The translations under genes were made by a program, and so were the position numbers. Positions 30,187-37,433 of a stretch of 64,000 nt of DNA are shown piece by piece. Within the stretch, counting starts at the first letter, position 1. Each line of letters starts with the position of its first letter. The DNA comes from Moorena bouillonii PNG (GTDB lineage Bacteria; Cyanobacteriota; Cyanobacteriia; Cyanobacteriales; Coleofasciculaceae), in assembly GCF_001942495.1 (NCBI RefSeq), contig NZ_MKZS01000001.1, forward strand, positions 1,912,929-1,976,928. Direction: 5' to 3'. The notes below the pieces were generated by a model. The model saw only the letters and a program-made list of their open reading frames with translations. It was not told the DNA's origin and ran no database searches.

Positions 30187-30380
30187 TATTCCCTGATTAT
30201 TATTTTCCTAAATAGAAATTATTTTTCCGGAAGATTCGCTGAAATTATCCTATGATTTTCGCTTTAGGTGCCCTTGACCCGTAATTAAATTCGCCACGGG
30301 TCGCACCTCAACTTTACTTTAACTTTAAATTTTGTCCGAATACTTACAAGCAGCCCTGATGATTAAACTAACTTCCATGG
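30187..30380. other. Intergenic DNA upstream of the copy-3 box
   Basis: AT-rich. Contains one copy of the 27-bp dispersed repeat (30283-30309) that recurs exactly at 38813-38839 and 42738-42764. Nothing else recognised. Confidence 0.5.
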
Positions 30381-30500
30381 CTAATTTGGATAATATCGGC
30401 TAATAACTCCATAATTACCCATTAATGATCCACCTTGAGCTTCAATGATCGGTAATTTCGGATAGTATTGTTCTGATATAAATCCAGATTTTTTCCTTAT
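30381..30500 (-). pseudogene. Relic of a filamentous-haemagglutinin-type exoprotein C-terminus
   Basis: A short open stretch on the minus strand translates to RKKSGFISEQYYP, then LPIIEAQGGSLMGNYGVISRYY and a stop. The block PIIEAQG, followed later by GNY, matches the tail of the exoprotein at 25253-29350 (SPIIEAQGW ... QGNYSS), and the DNA CTTGAGCTTCAATGAT differs by one base from that gene's 3' end. No upstream exoprotein sequence is left, so this is a remnant. Confidence 0.55.
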
Positions 30501-30802
30501 TTATGGTTGAGAAAACTCTGATTAATTGCTAATTAACTTGCCAATTAACTTCTTATAAAGACTGGCTCCTGACTATTGAATAAAGTTGGTTAGGTCAAAC
30601 TCAGTTTCTTATCATAATTAATCATAATTATACTAAAAAGTAGGCTAGCCTTTATGTAAAGAGACTACCCTACAAAAGTTTTCTATTGCCGAGGTAATAA
30701 TTAATTAAACTCTAGAAGGCAAAGTGTCTATGCCTAAGTCTAACTCGGGTGATTAATAGACCTTAGAGAAATACATGGAGCCATGGGATTCAATGCTGAT
30801 GA
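30501..30802. other. Downstream region of peptide copy 2
   Basis: About 300 bp, paralogous to 31310-31480: both contain TAATCATAATTAAT and then a GTAGGCT...AGACTAC-type hairpin (here degenerate, about 30640-30672) and AATAATTAATTAAAC. No gene. Confidence 0.5.
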
Positions 30803-31000
30803 TTAAGCTGAAGGGACAAAGAATCTTATGCCACCAACTGCTTCTTCAAGGTTGTCATCGGTTAGTTCAAGGTCGCCATCTGTTAGTTTGTTTTCCTGAT
30901 CCGTTAGACTTTCAAAGTCAGAGTTTTATGACACCAACTGGTCTGTTGAATCGTTGTTTTTTTTCAGTGAATTATTGGTTGCTTCGGTATTCATAGCCAT
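30803..31000 (-). pseudogene. Double-glycine-leader peptide precursor with a nonsense codon (copy 2)
   Basis: 66 codons aligned end to end with the other two copies: MAMNTEATNNSLKKNND, then DQLVS, a TAA at codon 25 (30926-30928), then DFESLTDQ...LELTDDNLEEAVGG and a tail IRFFVPSA. Copy 1 has GAA at the stop position, so a single G-to-T change created it. Leader end, GG site and tail remain in frame. The tail shares PSA with copy 3. Likely a recent loss. Confidence 0.82.
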
Positions 31001-31031
31001 CGTTAAATTCAATTAATTGCTTGACTTCAAT

Positions 31032-31049
31032 ATCTACTAGTTTAGCAGA
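31032..31049 (-). promoter_or_regulatory. Conserved upstream box of peptide gene copy 2
   Basis: Identical 18-mer to the copy-1 and copy-3 boxes, again exactly 31 nt from the start codon. The 27 bases beyond it are also nearly identical between copies 1 and 2. Confidence 0.6.
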
Positions 31050-31761
31050 GATTACCTGATGCGGATACAAGGATTCCAAAAATAATGTGGGGTAATAATT
31101 TGATATAATTATGGTAAAATAAAGATAAATAGTTTTCAATAAGACCTATATACTTACAAGGATGCCATCATTGTAAGTAGTCGGACAAAATTAAACTTAA
31201 TTGTGAGGACGACAGACCAGGGAGCAGTAAGGGTTTTAGTATAAGTAATATTTATTAATACAGTGATCAAAATTTATGTTAATTATTTCATAACATTTTT
31301 ACACAGCAAGTTCTTTAGAGCCCTAATTAACTGGAAAATCTCCTGGATAAAGTTACTGATGTCGAACTCAGGTGATAATCATAATTAATGATAATTCTAA
31401 TACAAAGCAGGGTAGGCTGTATGTAAAGAGCCTACCCTGCCCCACTTTGCTATTGCAGACGTGATAATTAATTAAACGTAATCAGCCAGCCTAATGCTGT
31501 CAGCGGTTAGCTTAAAATAAACCTCATTTGGGAGAATTTAAGAGTTCAAGATTAATGAGAATTGAAAGTCTGGGGAACTGCCTCCCCTGTTCCCTTGCTG
31601 CATCGCTTATTCGCGCATCACCGATTGCACTACGCCCACGCTGCGCAAACAGTAGCCTCACAATTGGCCTAGGGTGGCCAACGGCTGACGGCACCTCAAG
31701 CAGCGTGGGCGTAGCGCATTAGCTGTTCGCGTAGCGTGGGCGTAGCCCATTAGCTTACCTT
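31050..31761. other. Spacer between peptide copies 1 and 2
   Basis: About 710 bp without a gene. It carries the copy-1 downstream hairpin and, at 31620-31755, a cluster of the dispersed motifs TTCGCGTAGCGTGGGCGTAGC and GCGTAGCCCATTAGC. The latter lie immediately behind the copy-1 stop codon, as a shorter version does behind copy 3 (about 29850-29885). Confidence 0.55.
31407..31440 (-). terminator. Hairpin downstream of peptide copy 1
   Basis: Perfect 12-bp arms GCAGGGTAGGCT / AGCCTACCCTGC with a 10-nt loop. Degenerate counterparts follow the other two copies at similar places, which supports a shared terminator or duplicated element. Confidence 0.5.
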
Positions 31762-31956
31762 CTAGAAAGCGGGAGGATTAAAGTATCCACCCACTGCTTC
31801 TTCAAGCTTTTCATCGGTTAGTTCAAGGTCGTCATCGGTTAGTTTTATTTCCTGATCCGTTAGAGTTCTCAAGTCAGCGTTTTCTGACACCAACTGGTCT
31901 GTTGACCCGTTGTTTTTGTTCATTGAATTCTTGGTTTGTTCGGTATTCATAGCCAT
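31762..31956 (-). CDS. Double-glycine-leader peptide precursor (copy 1)
   Basis: 64 residues from the ATG at 31956 (aligned with copies 2 and 3; the frame opens 4 codons earlier). The leader MAMNTEQTKNSMNKNNG ... LELTDEKLEEAVGG ends in the Gly-Gly processing motif; the predicted mature tail is only YFNPPAF (7 residues). The leader is Asn/Lys-rich early and strongly acidic later, as in C39-processed precursors. Tail composition (aromatic, Pro, Asn) offers no Cys for lanthionine or disulfide chemistry. First of three tandem copies downstream of the TPR-glycosyltransferase gene on the same strand. Confidence 0.8.
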   Translation of the reverse strand: MAMNTEQTKNSMNKNNGSTDQLVSENADLRTLTDQEIKLTDDDLELTDEKLEEAVGGYFNPPAF

Positions 31957-31987
31957 CGTTAAATTCAATTAATTGCTTGGCTTAACC

Positions 31988-32005
31988 ATCTACTAGTTTA
32001 GCAGA
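31988..32005 (-). promoter_or_regulatory. Conserved upstream box of peptide gene copy 1
   Basis: Same 18-mer as for copies 2 and 3, with the same 31-nt spacing to the aligned start codon. This spacing is part of the reason for choosing the ATG at 31956. Confidence 0.6.
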
Positions 32006-32117
32006 GATTACCTGAACAAGTTTTTTCGTTTCTTGATGCAAAGCGCGAGTGGGGGGAACCCCCTTTGGCCGCGCTGCATCGCTAATAGAAATTAATTTTC
32101 CGTTTAGGTGCGCGCCT

Positions 32118-32256
32118 CCTAGGGCCTGTTTTCTTGCCTCGGAGATCCCCCGTTTCCCTTAAAAAAGGGGGACGAGCGAGTATGGCTCCCCCCTTTTTTA
32201 AGGGGGGCTGGGGGGGATCATAATCTTTGCGGAAAACTTTGAAAACATGCCCTAGG
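32118..32256. mobile_element. MITE-like element ending inside the TPR-glycosyltransferase stop codon
   Basis: 139 bp bounded by 16-bp inverted repeats CCTAGGGCCTGTTTTC (32118-32133) and GAAAACATGCCCTAGG (32241-32256) with one mismatch. Inside are GATCCCCC/GGGGGATC and C/G-rich palindromes with A6 and T6 runs. Non-coding. The right terminal CCTAGG supplies the TAG stop of the neighbouring minus-strand gene. Confidence 0.7.
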
Positions 32257-35200
32257 GATAAGCAAAGTAAAAACTTTCTGAACTATGATTCAACATAATC
32301 GAGCGCAACTTTGAAGCAATCTCATCCCGTAGGGGAGCAGCTTCGGCTTGAGTCAGCCAAGTAAATAGTTTCTCCACAGCTTGAGGAGACGGATCAATTT
32401 TGAGCGCCTCTTGGAGCAGACGAAATGCACCAGCAAGATTCCCAGTCTTTAGGGGAATTACCATATGATTTAGACAATAATTAAAGTAATGGTTACGAGC
32501 GTTGGCTGTAATTGCTGCACAATGCTCAGCAGGAAGATAGCTCTCGGAAATTTCAATCCCCAGGCGGATAGACGTTGCTTGAGCTCCAGATAATATCAGT
32601 TCACTGGTCATATTATTATCATGCTCACGGTAACGTGCCAAAATATCGCCTTCGTACCACCAATCATAAAAACTAGCAATACGCTTATAAAGTTCCCAAT
32701 CAGGAGTATACGTGTTCCCCGGATCGTAACACCCCAGATGTTCATGAGTAGAGCGACGAATCACAACTCCACAAGGATTCAAGACATTGGAAGTGCCAAT
32801 CTTCCACAGCCAATCTTGATGGATACCCGTATCTTTTCCATACACTTGTTGGGAGAAAATTATCTTTCCTTTCTCATTGATATTTTCATAACCCGTAAAT
32901 GCTGCTCCCACAGAATCACTACATGTTTCTAGACTCTTCTTCAACCGGGAATAAAAACCTGGAAGAACATATTCATCTTCAGGAAGCACATGAATCCACT
33001 GACCGCGACTGAGGGCAATACCAAGATTAAAATTGCGTCGCGCACCGATATTTTCTGGATTGCGGTAGTAGCGAACTACTCCTCCCCCAATCGAATTCAC
33101 CAAATCGTATAGAGGAGGTGTGCTGGCATTATCCATAACCAAAATTTCCATCTCCTCCTCGCCCTGCCATTGAGCCAACACACTCGCCAGACATTCCAGA
33201 AGATAGTCAGTACGGTTATATAAAGGAATAATTACTGTCCAAAAGGGTCGTTTTTCTTCACTTACCGATACCCTCGGAATCCCTGGAAACTGATATCCGC
33301 CAATAGTAACGTCTGGTTGTTCTACCTGCGGTGGTGTTAGTGTCTCAGGAGATACTGTAGAACCGTTGTTAGAACCGTTGTCAGAACCGTTGTCAGGATT
33401 TACTACTTTCCCATACCGGGGATTGACTAGCATTAGCCCTTGTCGATAAGCAGATGCTGCCTCGTTTAATTGCTTCTGAGTTTGGTAAATCCTGCCTAAG
33501 TTAAAGTAGACTTCCCCATAACTAGGATTGAGCTCCAGAACCTTCTGATAAGATGCGATCGCATGTTCAAACTCACCTTGGTCTTGAAGCACCACTCCCA
33601 AATTGTAATGAGCGCTTAGCAAATCTGACTGCATGGCGACCGCTTGCCGATAGTAAGCCACAGCATTAGTCAAATCTCCTGCCTTTTGCCGGGTAACCCC
33701 TAGCTCATGGTTCAACTGTGCGTAGTGTGCTTGTTTTTCTAGGGAAAGCTTCCCTTGAGCGTGGAGTGCATTGCCCAAATTCACATCAGCTTCAGTGCAG
33801 GTAGGCTGAATCTCCAAAGCTTGTTGATAAGATGCGATCGCATCGTCCCAATTACCTTGTTGTTGTAGAGCATACCCAAGGTTGTTGTAAACCGGTACTA
33901 AGTTCGGCTGTATTGTTAAAACTCGTTGGTAACACTCCACCGACTCAGACAACTGACCTTGACCTTGGCACAAATTACCTAAACTAAACCAACCCTTAAC
34001 AGAATTCGGCTCCGCTTCCACAGTAGCTCTGAACAACTTCTCCGCACTTTCGTACTGACCTGTTTGCTGTGCCAGCACCCCTAAGCCATATAAAGCTTCC
34101 GGATGATTAGGGTGTTGTTCCAAAATCTTATAGTAAAGCTGTACAGCCTTGTTTAAGCGATTGGCTTGACGATGTTGAACAGCAAGTTGTAGTGCTTCAG
34201 AAACAGTTTCCATCGCAAATTGTCTTGGTTTATGAACTACATTTAATAGAAAATCTTCTAATGCTCTTACCGGTTTTAAGTCACCATATAACTTATGCTT
34301 ATTTTCAGCAACTTTATCAGATATATATTGACGATATTGAGCATCTTGACCTAACCGTACCGCAATTTTTACATAATCCTCTTTACTTGCAGCAATTGTC
34401 TCTTCCAGACCCATCATTTTTAGAATTGCCATCGTATGCCGACCACGCATCAAATCTCCTGGCAATGTCACAATCGGAATATTCTGGGCAATAGATTCCA
34501 AACTAGAGTTACATCCAGACCAACCAATGCTATCCAAGAATACATCCGCTATCGCTGACGTTCCAGCAAACCTCCTGTTATTCAGGAACGGTAAAAATAT
34601 GCAGTAGTCTGTATAATCGAGGCCAAATTTATTAAAAGCATCCCTTAAACGCTGTTCAAATATCTCAGTAACCTGATCACTTTTAACATATTTAATAAAT
34701 ACAAACTTACACCGACAATCTAACTCTTTAGCAATTCTAGGAAAAACATCATCATAGTCAGGTAAATACTTATATAACGATTGGCAGCACCAGAACATAA
34801 TCTCATCATCATCTAAGCCTATGTCCTTTTTTGCGATCGCTTCCGGTGTAATTTCCAAAGGCGTGTAATGGATAGAGAGATTCGGTAATCTAACTAACCT
34901 CTCACTATAATGATCTTGAGCATTTTCTGCTTCCATTAAATCGCTACTCAAGTAATAGTCAATCGTCGGCATCCCACTAGTATCCGGATGTCCCCAAGAT
35001 GTCATTTGAATCGGAGCCAGTCTTAAACAACCCAACTTAACTGTAGTTGGGGACATCCCGAATTCCGGAAAAATCAGGATGTGTAATTTATCTTCTGTAA
35101 TTACCTCACACCATTCTTCGATAGTCAAAGAACCTTGAACAAATTTTACAAATGATTTTGCGGCTATTGCTGTTTCCTTATCCTGTTTTAACCCTGTGTG

Positions 35201-36523
35201 ATAACCAAATAGTTCAAAATTAGATCTATCTATATTTTCTACCCAGCCCTTAATCGGTATTTTCCAATTAGAATGATCCCAAAAGAATTCTGAAATAACC
35301 CCAATCCGAACTTTTTCATGAGGTGCTAAATTTGGTAGAGGAATTTTCTGGCTCCACCGGGGATAGCACTGGGACATGATCTGGCAAATCATTTGTCCAT
35401 AAATTTCCTGTAACTCTCGGTTATTTAACCCTTGATAGGCCAGATAAAAAGGCTGAAACGCTCCCACCGCATTAGCGGCACTTAGCAGTTCCCTTGGACT
35501 TAGATCTGTATCGCTCTGTGTATAGCTATCCGCTAATTTTTTAAGACTAGCTTGGTAATTATTTCGCGTTACCTTGATTTCATCAACACTTGAATAAATG
35601 ATCGGAATCTGACACACGCACATGGCCAGTTTAGCTTCAGCCAAGTTAGGGTTAATACTTAATGCTTGCTGGTAAGACTGTAGGGCTTCTTCTAGCTTGC
35701 ACTGTTCGTGGAGTGTATTTCCTAAATTGTTATAAACCTCAGCAAAATCAGGTTTCAGCCTAATCGCTTCCTGATAGGACTGTATCGCTTCCTCTAACTT
35801 GCCCTGTTTTTGGAGTATTGTTCCCAAATTGTTATGAGCGTCAGCATAGTTAGGTTTAAGCTTAATTGCTTCTTGGTAAGACTCTTTTGCAGCATCTAAC
35901 TTGCCCTGTTTTTGGAATAGAGTCCCCAAATTGTTATGAGCCTGAAAACAATCTGCTTTAAGCTTAATCGCTTCCTGGTAGGACTCTCGTGCAGCATCTA
36001 ACTTACCCTGTACCTGCAGTACATTTCCCAGATTACAATAAGCCTGAGCATAGTCAGGTTTAACCCTAATCGCTTCTTGGTAGGACTGTATCGCTTCCCC
36101 TAACTTACCCTGATTATGAAACAAATTTCCTAAATTGTTATGAGCCAGAGCATAGTCAGGTTTAACCCTAATCGCTTCTTGGTAAGACTGTACCGCTTTC
36201 TCTAACTCTCCTTGTGACCAGAAGATATTTCCCAAATTGTTATGAACTTCAGCAAAGTCAGGTTTTAGGGTTAAAGCTTGTTGGTACAACCCTACCGCTT
36301 CCTCTAGCTTATTTTTTTCCTCAAATATACTTCCCAGATTAGCAATGGCTATCACGTTATAGGGCTTCGATAAAAGCTTTTCCTCACCCTGATTATCCCC
36401 CTGAATCTGTATTACCTGTCTGTAGATAGATTCAGCTTCATCTAATTTACCTAACTGATGATTTTGAGCAGCTGTATTGATTAGAGATTCAAGGTTTGAT
36501 TCTAACAATTGGTTGGTAGTCAT
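32252..36523 (-). CDS. TPR / SPINDLY-type glycosyltransferase / TPR / family-2 glycosyltransferase protein
   Basis: 1423 residues, no signal peptide. Residues about 58-300 hold eight near-perfect TPRs of the form AHNNLGNLFHNQGKLGEAIQ. About 390-760 is a GT41 (O-GlcNAc transferase/SPINDLY-like) catalytic region with VRIGVISEFFWDH, PIQMTSWGHPDTSG, FLDSIGWSGCNSSLE and LPGDLMRGRHTMAILKMMG. About 780-1010 is a second TPR block. About 1045-1280 is a GT2 (A-fold) domain with FWTVIIPLYNRTDYL, MDNAST and, in place of the usual DxD, LPEDEYVLPGF. Probably a cytoplasmic protein or peptide glycosyltransferase. Repeats are highly similar at DNA level (102-bp periodicity), suggesting recent expansion. It precedes the peptide-precursor genes on the same strand. 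Confidence 0.9.
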   Translation of the reverse strand: MTTNQLLESNLESLINTAAQNHQLGKLDEAESIYRQVIQIQGDNQGEEKLLSKPYNVIAIANLGSIFEEKNKLEEAVGLYQQALTLKPDFAEVHNNLGNIFWSQGELEKAVQSYQEAIRVKPDYALAHNNLGNLFHNQGKLGEAIQSYQEAIRVKPDYAQAYCNLGNVLQVQGKLDAARESYQEAIKLKADCFQAHNNLGTLFQKQGKLDAAKESYQEAIKLKPNYADAHNNLGTILQKQGKLEEAIQSYQEAIRLKPDFAEVYNNLGNTLHEQCKLEEALQSYQQALSINPNLAEAKLAMCVCQIPIIYSSVDEIKVTRNNYQASLKKLADSYTQSDTDLSPRELLSAANAVGAFQPFYLAYQGLNNRELQEIYGQMICQIMSQCYPRWSQKIPLPNLAPHEKVRIGVISEFFWDHSNWKIPIKGWVENIDRSNFELFGYHTGLKQDKETAIAAKSFVKFVQGSLTIEEWCEVITEDKLHILIFPEFGMSPTTVKLGCLRLAPIQMTSWGHPDTSGMPTIDYYLSSDLMEAENAQDHYSERLVRLPNLSIHYTPLEITPEAIAKKDIGLDDDEIMFWCCQSLYKYLPDYDDVFPRIAKELDCRCKFVFIKYVKSDQVTEIFEQRLRDAFNKFGLDYTDYCIFLPFLNNRRFAGTSAIADVFLDSIGWSGCNSSLESIAQNIPIVTLPGDLMRGRHTMAILKMMGLEETIAASKEDYVKIAVRLGQDAQYRQYISDKVAENKHKLYGDLKPVRALEDFLLNVVHKPRQFAMETVSEALQLAVQHRQANRLNKAVQLYYKILEQHPNHPEALYGLGVLAQQTGQYESAEKLFRATVEAEPNSVKGWFSLGNLCQGQGQLSESVECYQRVLTIQPNLVPVYNNLGYALQQQGNWDDAIASYQQALEIQPTCTEADVNLGNALHAQGKLSLEKQAHYAQLNHELGVTRQKAGDLTNAVAYYRQAVAMQSDLLSAHYNLGVVLQDQGEFEHAIASYQKVLELNPSYGEVYFNLGRIYQTQKQLNEAASAYRQGLMLVNPRYGKVVNPDNGSDNGSNNGSTVSPETLTPPQVEQPDVTIGGYQFPGIPRVSVSEEKRPFWTVIIPLYNRTDYLLECLASVLAQWQGEEEMEILVMDNASTPPLYDLVNSIGGGVVRYYRNPENIGARRNFNLGIALSRGQWIHVLPEDEYVLPGFYSRLKKSLETCSDSVGAAFTGYENINEKGKIIFSQQVYGKDTGIHQDWLWKIGTSNVLNPCGVVIRRSTHEHLGCYDPGNTYTPDWELYKRIASFYDWWYEGDILARYREHDNNMTSELILSGAQATSIRLGIEISESYLPAEHCAAITANARNHYFNYCLNHMVIPLKTGNLAGAFRLLQEALKIDPSPQAVEKLFTWLTQAEAAPLRDEIASKLRSIMLNHSSESFYFAYP

Positions 36524-36557
36524 ATCGCGGTTTTCAGGACAGAGCTAGGTGGCTGTA

Positions 36558-36672
36558 ACAGGACTTACGCATTTGCCCCCTAAATCCCCCAATTCTGGGG
36601 GACTTTGACATCATTCCCCCCCAGAATTGGGGGGATAGGGGGGCGAAATAAACTTCACCGCGTAAGTCCTGT
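36558..36672. mobile_element. MITE-like element with 13-bp terminal inverted repeats
   Basis: 115 bp, ends ACAGGACTTACGC and GCGTAAGTCCTGT exactly complementary. The interior carries CCCCCAATTCTGGGGG and CCCCCCCAGAATTGGGGGG, each a palindrome. Non-coding, upstream of the glycosyltransferase start. Confidence 0.75.
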
Positions 36673-36794
36673 GTAATACTAAATCCGGTTTGATTAGATA
36701 TCAATCATGAAAAATTATTTCCCCCTAGTTGTCTGGTCAGTTTGGCAAAACTTTACATAACTTTACATTAAGGCGTCCAGGAATAAATTTTTGC

Positions 36795-36800
36795 TATACT
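36795..36800 (+). promoter_or_regulatory. Candidate -10 element for the HTH gene
   Basis: TATACT in the context TTTTTGCTATACTAG, 32 bp before the start codon. No clear -35. Confidence 0.35.
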
Positions 36801-36831
36801 AGTTTTATAGGAAGAGTTAGGGAATCCGAAC

Positions 36832-37284
36832 ATGAACCACTGCGTTGGTACTACCGAAGCCGCATCTCTATTAGGTATTTCTTCTCGACGATTGCGCCAA
36901 CTCCTGGAGAAGGGTCGGGTCAGGGGTGCCTATAAAAGTGGTAAATTCTGGATTATTCCTCTTTTCAAGGACCTACCACAAATCACCAAAGGTACCCGTG
37001 GACCAAAGGGCAAATGGCGTACCAGTCGTCCTCCCGCTCTAGCCACCATCAATGTCAACCGTAATCGGATTGGCAGCAACAATGGGAAACCTGCCGAAGA
37101 CCGTCAGCCAGTGATTTCGGTAAAACGAAGCGGCAACAATTTATACGGCAACCAGATCGAAATCCTTGGTCCATGTCGGATTGTTTATCAGCCCGAGCAC
37201 CCACTGCGTTGTGGTGCTCGTCTATGGATCGAAACCTTCAGTGATGTTCATTTCATCGGTGGTAGTTTTCCCGCTAGTGTCTGA
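36832..37284 (+). CDS. Helix-turn-helix (excisionase/MerR-like) protein with a C-terminal domain of unknown function
   Basis: 150 residues. The N-terminal winged HTH (TTEAASLLGISSRRLRQLLEKGRVRGAYKSGKFWIIP, about 7-44) is of the excisionase/MerR type. A basic linker (KGTRGPKGKWRTSRPP) leads to a C-terminal beta-rich segment with QIEILGPCRIVYQPEHPLRCGARLWIETFSD. Possibly a small regulator; DNA target unknown. Followed by a MITE-like element and a Rpn-type nuclease gene on the same strand, though co-function is not shown. Confidence 0.75.
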   Translation: MNHCVGTTEAASLLGISSRRLRQLLEKGRVRGAYKSGKFWIIPLFKDLPQITKGTRGPKGKWRTSRPPALATINVNRNRIGSNNGKPAEDRQPVISVKRSGNNLYGNQIEILGPCRIVYQPEHPLRCGARLWIETFSDVHFIGGSFPASV

Positions 37285-37291
37285 TCCTAAG

Positions 37292-37427
37292 GGCATTGCT
37301 GATTCTGGCTATGGTTTTCCCAATTCTGGGGGTAACAAAATTTTCAAAGTCCCTCAGAATTCGAGGAGCAACGGGGGCTTTAATAAAACCAGATTATCGC
37401 GCATTTATTCCTTAATTCAGGAACGCC
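37292..37427. mobile_element. MITE-like repeat, copy 1 of a two-copy family in this window
   Basis: 136 bp from GGCATTGCTGATTCTGGCTATGG to TTCCTTAATTCAGGAACGCC; ends are imperfect inverted repeats. The same layout occurs at 60955-61101 (C/G-rich centre, then an ATTATCGC box, then ATTCCTTAATTCAG). Its right end lies 7 bp before the start codon of the Rpn-type gene. Confidence 0.65.
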
Positions 37428-37433
37428 AAAACT

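Noticed and set aside
30775-30996. 73-residue plus-strand frame
   Set aside because: It is the antisense of the broken peptide precursor at 30803-31000.
29931-31968. Assignment of the peptides to microviridin, cyanobactin, lanthipeptide or proteusin classes
   Set aside because: No class-specific recognition motif, no Cys in the tails, and none of the corresponding enzymes (ATP-grasp ligase, PatA/PatG, LanM, radical SAM epimerase) is in the window.
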